This document shows, in pieces, positions 20,613-28,686 of a stretch of DNA of 64,000 nt (position 1 is its first letter; the number at the start of each line of letters is the position of its first letter). Origin of the DNA: Novimethylophilus kurashikiensis (GTDB lineage Bacteria; Pseudomonadota; Gammaproteobacteria; Burkholderiales; Methylophilaceae); the NCBI RefSeq assembly GCF_003112435.1, contig NZ_BDOQ01000018.1, positions 1-64,000 on the forward strand, in the 5' to 3' direction. The position numbers and the translations under genes are program-made. Below the pieces are notes generated by a model. That model made no database searches. It saw nothing but the letters and a program-made list of their open reading frames with translations, and was not told the DNA's origin.

Positions 20613-21592
20613 TGCTGGGGAGGGCGCCCCTTGGGCGCTACCAGCGATTTAAAGCGTTCTGTGGCTTCGATGAGTGCTGTAGCAATGCCGGGTTCGAAGG
20701 CAGCATGCCCGGCATCGGGAATGATCTGTAATTCGGCTTCAGGCCAAATATCGTGTAGTTCAAGAGCCGTAACCGGCGGGCAAACCATATCGTATCGGCC
20801 CTGGATGATGACGGCGGGGATATGACGAATTGAATCGATAACATTAAGTAATGGGGTTTCGGAGAGAAAGCATCCGTTCATCAGGTAATGAAGCTGCACG
20901 CGCGCCCGGGCGAGCATCACGTTGTCGGTCGGCTGGTTTGAAGCCGGCTCGGGCGGAAGCAATGTCATGATAGAAGCTTCATAGCTGTTCCAATGTTTCG
21001 CGGCGGCTACGGCGTCGGCTTCCGGTGCATTGAAAATACGGCGGTGAAATGCTTCAAGAATATCCAGGCGTTCCTCTGGCTGAAGCGGATCAACCAGGCG
21101 ATTCCATGCTTCAGGAAAGAAGCGTCGGACATCATTCAAGAACCAGTCGAGTTCTTCGGGGCGAGCGAGAAAGATTCCACGAAGAATGAGACCTGCAATC
21201 TTATCAGCGTACTTAGCAGCATAAGCCAAAGCCAATGTGCTGCCCCATGATCCTCCAAATACGATCCAGCGCTCGATGCCAAGATGTGAACGCAGGCGTT
21301 CGATATCTTCTATCAGCGTTTGGGTGGTGTTGTCTTCAGTGCAACCGGCGGGTTGGCTGCGACCGCAACCGCGCTGATCAAATAATATGATTCGGTAGAA
21401 GCGGGGATCGAAAAATCGGCGTTGGTTTGGAGAGCATCCACTGCCTGGCCCGCCGTGAAGGACAATGATCGGTAATCCCACGGGATTGCCGCATTCTTCG
21501 TAACAAATCTGATGCAAAGCTGAAACATGCAGCCAAGCAGTGTTATGGGGTTCCAACGCTGGAAATACAATGGATTCGGAAGGGTTGGGCAT
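20609..21592 (-). CDS. pip: Prolyl iminopeptidase
   Basis: 327-residue alpha/beta hydrolase of peptidase family S33 that removes N-terminal proline from peptides. The oxyanion H-G-G-P-G-S-G and nucleophile G-G-S-W-G-S motifs are visible, as is the F-D-Q-R-G-C-G-R-S segment. Reading could start up to 44 codons earlier, but family alignment (F-P-A-L-E-P-H-N-T-A-W-L near the start) supports ATG at 21592. It is translationally coupled to the YihY-cNMP gene by an ATGA overlap. Confidence 0.93.
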   Translation of the reverse strand: MPNPSESIVFPALEPHNTAWLHVSALHQICYEECGNPVGLPIIVLHGGPGSGCSPNQRRFFDPRFYRIILFDQRGCGRSQPAGCTEDNTTQTLIEDIERLRSHLGIERWIVFGGSWGSTLALAYAAKYADKIAGLILRGIFLARPEELDWFLNDVRRFFPEAWNRLVDPLQPEERLDILEAFHRRIFNAPEADAVAAAKHWNSYEASIMTLLPPEPASNQPTDNVMLARARVQLHYLMNGCFLSETPLLNVIDSIRHIPAVIIQGRYDMVCPPVTALELHDIWPEAELQIIPDAGHAAFEPGIATALIEATERFKSLVAPKGRPPQQ

Positions 21593-21605
21593 GAGGTGCT
21601 GCCTA

Positions 21606-21633
21606 TTGAGTCCGCGATTTTTTTGTGTATGAT
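21606..21633 (+). promoter_or_regulatory. Candidate promoter for xoxF
   Basis: TTGAGT (21606-21611) and TATGAT (21628-21633) are 16 bp apart in the 240-bp gap between divergent pip and xoxF. A second weaker pair, TTGCAA (21689-21694) and TACCAT (21712-21717) with 17 bp spacing, lies closer. If the first is used, the xoxF leader is about 190 nt. Neither is confirmed. Confidence 0.4.
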
Positions 21634-21832
21634 AGCACCGCTGCATTGGCAGAAATTTAACAAGTTCGGTGAATTTGTAACAAGGTTGTTGCAATTCAAT
21701 TAGGACTGTTCTACCATGCATCACAGCTGCACTCTAAAGTGCTGCGAAGCTAGCACCGAAATTTGTCGCGAAGTTAAGAATTTTGGGCTGTGCTAACTCT
21801 AAAACCCTTAGTAATCACTATGGAGATTTAAC

Positions 21833-23710
21833 ATGGAGATGAGCAAAATCAAGGTCGCTCTTGGTGTTGCACTTGGTATGTCCGTCGCAATGCCGATGGC
21901 TGCCATGGCTGCTGCCGACCAAGAAGCTGCAATGGCGGATCAAAACAACTGGGCACACCCCCGTCACGACCATTCCAACCAAGGCTTCAGCGGCTTGACC
22001 CAAATCAACAAGGGTAACGTCAAGAACCTGAAGGCTGCTTGGACGTTCGCTACCGGTGTTAACCGCGGTCACGAAGGTTCCCCGCTGGTTATCGGTAACA
22101 TGATGTACGTTCACACCGCATTCCCGAACAACGTTTACGCGTTGGACCTGAATGACAACCAGAAGATCGCTTGGGCTTACTTCCCGAAGCAAGATCCGTC
22201 CGTTCAAGCAGTTCTGTGCTGCGACAACGTGAGCCGTGGTCTGGGCTATGGCGATGGCAAGATCTTCTTGCAACAGAACGACGGCACGCTGGTCGCTCTG
22301 GATGCTAAGACCGGTGCTAAGGTTTGGGACGTTAAGGTTAATGATCCGAAGGTTGGCGCAACCAACACCAACGCTCCTCACGTCATCAAGGACAAGGTCC
22401 TGACCGGTTGCTCCGGTGCTGAATTCGGTGTTCGCTGCTTCATCGCTGCTTACAACCTGAAGGACGGCTCCCTGGCATGGAAGGCATACTCCACTGGTCC
22501 TGACAGCGAAGTGATGCTCGGTGCTGACTTCAACTCCGCTAACCCGCACTACAACGCTCTGAGCGTGTACGAAGACGTTAACGGTGGCAACAAGCAAGGC
22601 GGTTCCTTCAAGGCTCTGTCCAAGGATCAACTCAAGTTCCCTGAAAAGGATCTGGGTGTGAAGACCTGGCTCAAGCCGCAAGCAGTGAAGGACGGCTGGC
22701 AACACGGTGGTGGCTCCGTCTGGGGCTGGTGGCCGTATGATCCTAAGTCCAACCTGGTTTACTACGGTACGGGTAACCCCTCCGTTTGGAACCCGGACGT
22801 TCGTCCTGGCGACAACAAGTGGTCCATGACCATTTTCGCTCGTGACGTGGACACCGGTATCGCTAAGTGGGGCTATCAAATGACCCCGCACGACGAGTGG
22901 GACTACGACGGTATTAACGAAGTGATCCTGTGGGACAAGGGCGGCAAGAAGCTGGCTACCCACTTCGACCGTAACGGTTTCGGCTACACCTTCGACGCTT
23001 CCAACGGAACGCTGCTGGTTGCAGAAAAGGTTCACCCGTTCGTTAACTGGGCAACCAAGGTTGACATGAAGTCTGGCGTTCCTGAAAAGGACGGCAAGTA
23101 CTCCACCCACCAAGACTACAATGCCAAGGGTATCTGCCCGGCAGCATTGGGTACCAAGGACCAACAGCCTGCTTCCTACTCTCCGAAGACCGGTCTGTTC
23201 TACGTACCGCTCAACCACGTTTGCATGACCTACGAACCGGTTGAATCCAAGTACGTTGCTGGTCAGCCTTGGGTTGGCGCTACCCTCACCATGTTCGCAG
23301 GTCCGGACGGCGTGATGGGCGGCTTCATGGGCTGGGATGGTTCCAAGGGTAAGGCAGTTTGGTACAACAAGGAGAAGTTCTCTTCTTGGGGTGGCTCTCT
23401 GGTTACCGCTTCCGACATCGTGTTCTACGGCACTCTGGACCGTTGGTTCAAGGCCGTTGACGCGAAGAACGGTAAGGAACTGTGGAAGTTCCAAGTTGGT
23501 TCCGGCGTGATCGGCAATGCCTTCACCTACGGCCACAAGGGTAAGCAATACGTTGGCGTGCTGTCCGGTATCGGCGGCTGGGCTGGCGTTGCTATGAACC
23601 TTGGTATGACCAACGACACCGACGCACTCGGTGCTGCTGGCGGCTACAAGGAACTGACCAAGTACAACGCTGCTCCTGGCGGCGGTGCACTGAACGTGTT
23701 CAGCCTGTAA
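21833..23710 (+). CDS. xoxF: Lanthanide-dependent methanol dehydrogenase XoxF (PQQ quinoprotein)
   Basis: 625-residue periplasmic PQQ alcohol dehydrogenase with a Sec signal peptide (cleavage likely after A-M-A near residue 27) and tryptophan-docking repeats of an eight-bladed propeller. The adjacent cysteines C129-C130, which form the ring disulfide over PQQ, are present. Metal ligands expected from the family are E197, N315 and the catalytic D357. The W-D-Y-D-G segment puts an aspartate at 359, two residues after the catalytic one. This extra Asp marks XoxF rather than calcium-type MxaF, which has alanine there. Methanol is oxidised to formaldehyde, possibly further to formate. Codon use is strongly biased, suggesting high expression. 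A GGAG site precedes the ATG; an ATG at 21839 is also possible. Upstream gene of the xoxJ-cytochrome block. Confidence 0.95.
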   Translation: MEMSKIKVALGVALGMSVAMPMAAMAAADQEAAMADQNNWAHPRHDHSNQGFSGLTQINKGNVKNLKAAWTFATGVNRGHEGSPLVIGNMMYVHTAFPNNVYALDLNDNQKIAWAYFPKQDPSVQAVLCCDNVSRGLGYGDGKIFLQQNDGTLVALDAKTGAKVWDVKVNDPKVGATNTNAPHVIKDKVLTGCSGAEFGVRCFIAAYNLKDGSLAWKAYSTGPDSEVMLGADFNSANPHYNALSVYEDVNGGNKQGGSFKALSKDQLKFPEKDLGVKTWLKPQAVKDGWQHGGGSVWGWWPYDPKSNLVYYGTGNPSVWNPDVRPGDNKWSMTIFARDVDTGIAKWGYQMTPHDEWDYDGINEVILWDKGGKKLATHFDRNGFGYTFDASNGTLLVAEKVHPFVNWATKVDMKSGVPEKDGKYSTHQDYNAKGICPAALGTKDQQPASYSPKTGLFYVPLNHVCMTYEPVESKYVAGQPWVGATLTMFAGPDGVMGGFMGWDGSKGKAVWYNKEKFSSWGGSLVTASDIVFYGTLDRWFKAVDAKNGKELWKFQVGSGVIGNAFTYGHKGKQYVGVLSGIGGWAGVAMNLGMTNDTDALGAAGGYKELTKYNAAPGGGALNVFSL

Positions 23711-23748
23711 TTTCGATTACAGAACTAACCGTCAGTTAGTGTGTCAGA

Positions 23749-23776
23749 AAAACACCCCGCTTCGGCGGGGTGTTTT
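23749..23776 (+). terminator. Strong terminator after xoxF
   Basis: AAAACACCCCGC (23749-23760) and its complement (23765-23776) enclose a TTCG tetraloop and end in a run of T. It separates xoxF from the xoxJ-type gene, so downstream genes may be expressed at lower levels by read-through or their own promoter. Confidence 0.92.
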
Positions 23777-23828
23777 TTATCTAAAATTAGGCACTTAAAG
23801 TTAATTGGCGTAGAAGGAATTTGGAACA

Positions 23829-24755
23829 ATGTTTGCACAACTGAAAGTGTTTGCTGCCATCGTGTTGTTTGGCTGCGCAATGAACGTACTGGCAGATGAA
23901 GCCGTGAAGCAGGAACTTGATTTCGATGCTGAAATCGGTCGAGGCGGTGAACCGGTACGGACCGAAAATGCAAATGAATTCCGTGTGTGTGCAGATAAAG
24001 ATAATCTTCCGTACTCGAATGATCGAATGGAAGGTTTTGAGAATAAAATTGCAGAACTGATTGCCAAAGACCTAGGAAAACAGGTTAAATATCAGTTTTG
24101 GTATGATCGCATTGGGTTCATCCGTAACACCCTGAATGCGAGACGATGCGATGTGGTGATGGGCACAGTGGCAGGTAATGACATGGTGCTGACATCCAAG
24201 CCGTATTACCGTTCCGGCTATGTATTCGTCTATAAGAAAAGCAGTGGTCTGAAGATTACTGATTGGGACTCTCAGGATCTTCACAAGGCAAAAATTGGCG
24301 TAGTAGGTCAAACGCCACCTACGAGGCCCCTGTCAGACAAAGGTCTGCTGGAAAACTCACGGCCATACCGCATCATGCGGGATTTGAATTTGCCCCCGAG
24401 CTTCCTGATCGATGATCTGATTGCGGGAAAAATTGACGTGGCTGTCGTATGGGGACCCATTGGCGGTTACTATGCTAAAAAACTATCGGATGATCTGGTC
24501 GTCGTGCCAGCGCCGGAGTATGAACAAGAAAATGTTCATGGCAAGGAGTATTGGAATATTTCAGTAGGCGTTCGCAAAAAAGAGAAAGAACGTCTTGCCA
24601 TGATCGAAGAGGTTTTGGATCGGCGTAAAGCGGATATCGAGAAGATCCTTGACGAATACGGCATCCCTCATCTGCCCGTAATTGTTGAGAAAAAACTTGA
24701 GCAGCCCTCCAAGCCATCCAAGGAGCAGGGTGATGCTATTCCTAAGTTCGAATAA
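23829..24755 (+). CDS. xoxJ: XoxJ/MxaJ-type periplasmic solute-binding protein
   Basis: 308-residue protein with a signal peptide (cleavage near V-L-A-D-E, residue 22) and a bacterial solute-binding fold: R-V-C-A-D-K-D-N-L-P-Y-S-N near residue 52 and the A-K-I-G-V-V-G-Q-T-P-P segment later. This matches the quinoprotein-dehydrogenase-associated substrate-binding family that stands next to methanol dehydrogenases. Structural work on a homologue suggests a role in activating or maturing XoxF; it has no ABC transporter partner here. Position directly after xoxF supports the call. Confidence 0.9.
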   Translation: MFAQLKVFAAIVLFGCAMNVLADEAVKQELDFDAEIGRGGEPVRTENANEFRVCADKDNLPYSNDRMEGFENKIAELIAKDLGKQVKYQFWYDRIGFIRNTLNARRCDVVMGTVAGNDMVLTSKPYYRSGYVFVYKKSSGLKITDWDSQDLHKAKIGVVGQTPPTRPLSDKGLLENSRPYRIMRDLNLPPSFLIDDLIAGKIDVAVVWGPIGGYYAKKLSDDLVVVPAPEYEQENVHGKEYWNISVGVRKKEKERLAMIEEVLDRRKADIEKILDEYGIPHLPVIVEKKLEQPSKPSKEQGDAIPKFE

Positions 24756-24850
24756 GAACTTGCGTCAACTGATTCAGGTCGCTAGCGTTAATGGAAATGC
24801 AAGCAGTATTTTTTAAGTTTTGTAGCAATATCTTAAAACGAGGAGATGTC

Positions 24851-25393
24851 ATGGTTAGCAAGAAGTTGGGCAAGGCCCGTTCTATTTTGGCGGTGCTGGC
24901 CTTAGGGGGCGCAATGGTTGTGAGCGGTAACGTTGCTGCTGAATGTAAGTTTGTGTCCACCAAGGGCGATGGTACACAGCCGCTCATCATCAAGCCGACC
25001 GACAAGGACACTCCAGAAGCCAAGCAATTCCTGGAAACCTGCGTTAACCCGTACACCAAGCGTTTCGCCAACGATCCTGAAGCTGCCAAGGCTGGTAAGA
25101 AGAAGTTCGGTTACTACTCTTGCACGCAGTGCCATGGTGGTAACGCCGGCGGCCAAACCGGCCCGAGCATCACCGACGACCGTTGGCAATATGCTAAGCA
25201 TGTGACCGACAAGGGCATGTTCGAGACCATCGCTGGTGGTTCCGATGCTGGTATGCCGACTTGGCATCAACAACCGTCTGAAAATCCAGAGTTGTTGAGC
25301 ACCGACGACATTCTGCAGATCATGGGTTGGCTGCGTTCGATGTACAAGGGCGGTGGCGATAAGCCTTGGCTGGATGAGAAACCAGTTCAGTAA
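24851..25393 (+). CDS. xoxG: c-type cytochrome (XoxG-like cytochrome cL), soluble
   Basis: 180-residue secreted monoheme cytochrome. The signal peptide spans about residues 1-33 and the heme site is Y-S-C-T-Q-C-H-G-G near residue 97. A G-M-P-T-W segment can supply the axial methionine. An in-frame ATG at 24791 exists, but GAGGAG lies just before 24851. Position suggests it takes electrons from XoxF. It is a paralogue of the next gene: both share Y-S-C-T-Q-C-H-G-G-x-A-x-G-Q-T-G-P-S and K-G-M-F-E-T-I. Confidence 0.85.
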   Translation: MVSKKLGKARSILAVLALGGAMVVSGNVAAECKFVSTKGDGTQPLIIKPTDKDTPEAKQFLETCVNPYTKRFANDPEAAKAGKKKFGYYSCTQCHGGNAGGQTGPSITDDRWQYAKHVTDKGMFETIAGGSDAGMPTWHQQPSENPELLSTDDILQIMGWLRSMYKGGGDKPWLDEKPVQ

Positions 25394-25415
25394 AATTTGA
25401 TCTATCGTTTATGAT

Positions 25416-25447
25416 AACGGCCGTCAATTGCAAAATTGACGGCCGTT
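25416..25447 (+). terminator. Strong terminator between the two cytochrome genes
   Basis: A 14-bp perfect stem (AACGGCCGTCAATT with its complement at 25434-25447) around GCAA is followed by GTTTTTTG. The second cytochrome gene, starting 60 bp later, therefore probably has its own promoter. Confidence 0.92.
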
Positions 25448-25507
25448 GTTTTTTGCATAAATAGTGCTTCAGTTAAAATACGATTCAACAACATCAGGAG
25501 AATAAGC

Positions 25508-26041
25508 ATGAGGAGATTACACGTTGCTTTGGCGGTCCTTGCTGCGGTCGGGATTGTGGCATGTGGCAAAGGCGGTAGTAGTAATGGTGCGGCAGGCGGT
25601 AGCGCAGCTGCGACCGACGGAAAGATGATTCAATTCGTCACCACTCAGGATGGCAGCCCGATGGAGATCAAGCCCGAGTTGTTTGATACCCCGGCCGCTA
25701 AAGAATTTGCATCGACAGGCAAAAACCCCTACATCGGCAACCAGGAGGCGATGGAGCGCGGCAAGAAATTGTTCCAGATGTACTCTTGTACGCAGTGCCA
25801 TGGCGGCGACGCTCAGGGGCAAACAGGTCCCAGCTTGCATGGGCCGGATTTCCGCTATGCCAAGGATGCTACCAACAAGGGCATGTTCGAAACTATCTGG
25901 CATGGAACGAACGGCGGTATGGGTGCTAAGGGTAAGGGCCTCATGGACCCGACCGATCCTACAAACGGATTGACCCCGGATGAAGTGCTTAAGATCCAGG
26001 CTTGGGTGCGTAGCCACGGCAAGACCACGGGTAACGAGTAA
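25508..26041 (+). CDS. c-type cytochrome lipoprotein (cytochrome cL paralogue)
   Basis: 177-residue monoheme cytochrome. The N-terminus has a hydrophobic stretch ending G-I-V-A-C-G, a lipobox-like site with the lipidated cysteine near residue 19, followed by a glycine/serine linker. The heme site is Y-S-C-T-Q-C-H-G-G; the methionine-rich G-G-M-G-A-K-G segment may supply the sixth ligand. AGGAG precedes the ATG at 25508. It is paralogous to the upstream soluble cytochrome, but lipid anchoring would fix it to a membrane facing the periplasm. It may relay electrons from the soluble cytochrome to a terminal oxidase; that is inference. Confidence 0.82.
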   Translation: MRRLHVALAVLAAVGIVACGKGGSSNGAAGGSAAATDGKMIQFVTTQDGSPMEIKPELFDTPAAKEFASTGKNPYIGNQEAMERGKKLFQMYSCTQCHGGDAQGQTGPSLHGPDFRYAKDATNKGMFETIWHGTNGGMGAKGKGLMDPTDPTNGLTPDEVLKIQAWVRSHGKTTGNE

Positions 26042-26062
26042 ACAGCAAAGAACGGAGCGGTA

Positions 26063-27400
26063 ATGGCATTAAAGAACCGGAATACCGGGCCTTCCCATCA
26101 CATCGTTATTGTCGGTGGTGGGGCTGGCGGATTGGAACTGGCAACACGCTTGGGAGATACGCTGGGCAAGCATAACAAGGCCATCGTCACCTTGGTTGAT
26201 AAATCGCCTACGCATCTCTGGAAACCGCTCCTGCATGAGGTGGCAGCGGGCAGTATGGACCTGGACGAGCACGAGCTCGAATATATGGCCCAAGCCCGCT
26301 GGCATCACTTCAGATTCCGTTTGGGCGCAATGGAAGGGTTAAACCGCGCCATGCGGGAAATCTACCTTGCGCCGTCATATGACGATGACGGCGAATTGCT
26401 GATCCCTCGCCGCACCATGCGCTACGATACTTTGGTTATGGCGCTGGGTAGTGTGTCCAATGATTTTGGCGTGCCTGGCGTTGCTGAGCATTGCATATCG
26501 CTCGACACACAGGCAGAGGCGGCCACTTTTCACCGCCGGCTTATCAATGCCTGTATACGTGCCCAAGTGCAAGAGACCAACTTGCGCCAGGGGCAGCTCA
26601 ACGTCGCCATTATCGGAGCCGGAGCGACCGGCGTTGAGCTCGCGGCAGAGCTACATAACACTACCCGTGAACTTGCTGCTTATGGCCTAGACCGCATTGA
26701 GCCTGATCGCGACGTCAAGCTAAGCATTATCGAGGCAGCGCCACGTGTGCTACCGGCACTGCCTGAGGGGCTTTCGTTAGAGGTGCAGCGCCAGTTGACG
26801 AAGCTGAACATCTCTCTTGAACTGGGGGAGCGTGTCACCAAAGTCGATGACAAGGGCGTCTACACGCAAAGTGGCCGCTTGGTACCAGCAGAACTTGTGG
26901 TATGGGCAGCAGGGATCAAGGCCCCTGATTTCCTCAAGAACATCGACGGCCTCGAGACCAATAATGCCAATCAGCTGGTTGTGCGCTCCACGTTGCAGAC
27001 TACGCGTGACGACAACATTTTCGCCATGGGCGACTGCGCGGCCTGTCCCTTAGGCGAAGGCCAAACCGGGCTTGTCCCGCCACGTGCCCAAGCGGCTCAC
27101 CAACAAGCGTCCATGTTGATCAAGTCGATCAATAACCGCATGAAAGGTAAAGCGCTCCCTGAGTACAAATACCGAGATTTCGGTTCTCTGGTGAATCTCG
27201 GAAAGTACACGACGGTCGGTAATCTCATGGGAGGTATAACCGGCGGCAGTTTGTTCATTCAGGGGACGTTTGCAGGCATCATGTACCGCTCGCTATACAA
27301 GATGCACCTGTATGCGTTGCACGGATTGAGCAAGGTCGTATTGGACACTATCGCCAGGATGATCACGCGCAGAACAGAACCGCACGTGAAATTGCACTAA
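26063..27400 (+). CDS. ndh: Type II NADH dehydrogenase (NDH-2)
   Basis: 445-residue FAD-dependent pyridine nucleotide oxidoreductase. The FAD-binding G-G-G-A-G-G-L-E is near residue 18, the NADH-binding I-G-A-G-A-T-G-V-E near 180, and an F-A-M-G-D-C-A motif near 325. The C-terminal amphipathic region fits membrane association. It oxidises NADH and reduces quinone without pumping protons. It lies 21 bp after the cytochrome lipoprotein gene, so it is probably in the same transcript, linking NADH from formate oxidation to the respiratory chain. Confidence 0.9.
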   Translation: MALKNRNTGPSHHIVIVGGGAGGLELATRLGDTLGKHNKAIVTLVDKSPTHLWKPLLHEVAAGSMDLDEHELEYMAQARWHHFRFRLGAMEGLNRAMREIYLAPSYDDDGELLIPRRTMRYDTLVMALGSVSNDFGVPGVAEHCISLDTQAEAATFHRRLINACIRAQVQETNLRQGQLNVAIIGAGATGVELAAELHNTTRELAAYGLDRIEPDRDVKLSIIEAAPRVLPALPEGLSLEVQRQLTKLNISLELGERVTKVDDKGVYTQSGRLVPAELVVWAAGIKAPDFLKNIDGLETNNANQLVVRSTLQTTRDDNIFAMGDCAACPLGEGQTGLVPPRAQAAHQQASMLIKSINNRMKGKALPEYKYRDFGSLVNLGKYTTVGNLMGGITGGSLFIQGTFAGIMYRSLYKMHLYALHGLSKVVLDTIARMITRRTEPHVKLH

Positions 27401-27418
27401 TCGCGAGGTGTTTCAGAC

Positions 27419-27445
27419 AAAGCCGCCCGTAAGGGCGGCTTTTTT
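27419..27445. terminator. Terminator between ndh and lplT
   Basis: AAAGCCGCCC (27419-27428) pairs with GGGCGGCTTT (27433-27442) around GTAA, with five T from 27441. It lies between convergent genes and can serve both, with the stronger T-run in the ndh direction. Confidence 0.9.
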
Positions 27446-27450
27446 ATTGC

Positions 27451-28623
27451 CTAAACAGGATGCTTTGGCGATGGACGGTAGGATTTGTAGATTGCGCTCA
27501 TGACTAGGCTTACGAAAGCGCCGAACAAAATGACGATCCAATGAATGGAAAGCTCGGCTTTTACCATCATGGCGTAGATGCCTATCATGAGAAGGATACC
27601 GAGGTTCTCGTTGAAATTCTGCACGGCGATGGAGTGGCCCGCGCCGATGAGAATATGGCCTCTATGCTGTAGCAAGGCGTTGAGCGGTACGACGAAATAA
27701 CCAGAGAGCACACCGATCACGAACAGCAAGAAAGCCGCGATACGCCAATCGTGAACCAGAGTCATAGCCGCAACGAGAAACCCCATAGCGATGCCAGCTG
27801 GGAGCACCTTGACCGACTCTTGCAGCTTGACCGCCCGCGCAGCATAGACAGAACCGAATGCGATGCCAAGGGCGACCATCGCCGTGAGTTGGGTTGCCTT
27901 GTCCAGTCCCATATTAAGTGCGAGTGCGGCCCAAGCAATGACGACGAGGCGCATCGTTGCACCCGCCCCCCAAAACAAAGTTGTGACTGCCAGCGACACA
28001 CGACCGAGGGGGTCTCGCCATAGCGCCGCAAAAGAGTGCCAGAAATCATGTAAGGCATAGAGCGGGTTGCGCTTGGGCATGCGGTGATCGATGGGGACAT
28101 GCGGAATGCGCAGGTTGAAAAGCGCTGCCAGCAAGTAAAGTCCTGCAATAACTTCAAGTGCCAGATGAGAGTCTCTGGACGCCATCATTCCGCCCAAAAT
28201 GGCGCCGAGAATGATGGCAGCGACAGTGGTGCCCTCCATCCAGCTGTTAGCTTTGACGAGCTGGTGGTGCGGCAAGTATTCGGTCAGGATGCCGTACTTG
28301 GCAGGGGAATAGGCTGCAGCACCGATACCCACTACGCCGTAAGCGTAGAGTGGCGGTAGGCCAGCCCACATTGCTGCACATCCACCCAGCTTGATAGCGT
28401 TGGAAATAAACATCACCCGGCCCTTAGGCAGTGCGTCAGCGAAAGGACCGACGAAGGGTGCGAGCACGATATACGAGATGACAAAAAACTCCTGCAGCAG
28501 GGGCGTGTGCCAATCGGGCGCGGAGACTTCTTTAAGCAGCGCTATCGCGGCGAACAACAGGGCATTGTCGGCAAGTGCAGATAGAAACTGCGCAATGAGG
28601 ATGATGTAGAAACCAGGATTCAT
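27451..28623 (-). CDS. lplT: Lysophospholipid transporter LplT
   Basis: 390-residue MFS protein with about 11-12 membrane segments, starting M-N-P-G-F-Y-I-I-L-I-A-Q-F-L-S-A-L-A-D-N, the typical LplT start. It flips lysophospholipids inward for reacylation. The usual partner, the Aas acyltransferase, is not adjacent; the upstream neighbour is the PhoH gene. Confidence 0.88.
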   Translation of the reverse strand: MNPGFYIILIAQFLSALADNALLFAAIALLKEVSAPDWHTPLLQEFFVISYIVLAPFVGPFADALPKGRVMFISNAIKLGGCAAMWAGLPPLYAYGVVGIGAAAYSPAKYGILTEYLPHHQLVKANSWMEGTTVAAIILGAILGGMMASRDSHLALEVIAGLYLLAALFNLRIPHVPIDHRMPKRNPLYALHDFWHSFAALWRDPLGRVSLAVTTLFWGAGATMRLVVIAWAALALNMGLDKATQLTAMVALGIAFGSVYAARAVKLQESVKVLPAGIAMGFLVAAMTLVHDWRIAAFLLFVIGVLSGYFVVPLNALLQHRGHILIGAGHSIAVQNFNENLGILLMIGIYAMMVKAELSIHWIVILFGAFVSLVMSAIYKSYRPSPKHPV

Positions 28624-28686
28624 GAATGCGCGCCGCGGCAGAACAGCTAACTTGCCGCGGCTTTTTCGTTTTATATGACTGGCAGT

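Noticed and set aside
21818-23548. 576-codon open frame on the minus strand, antisense to xoxF
   Set aside because: xoxF is a clear full-length enzyme; the antisense frame is open because of its biased codons and has no recognisable domain or ribosome site.
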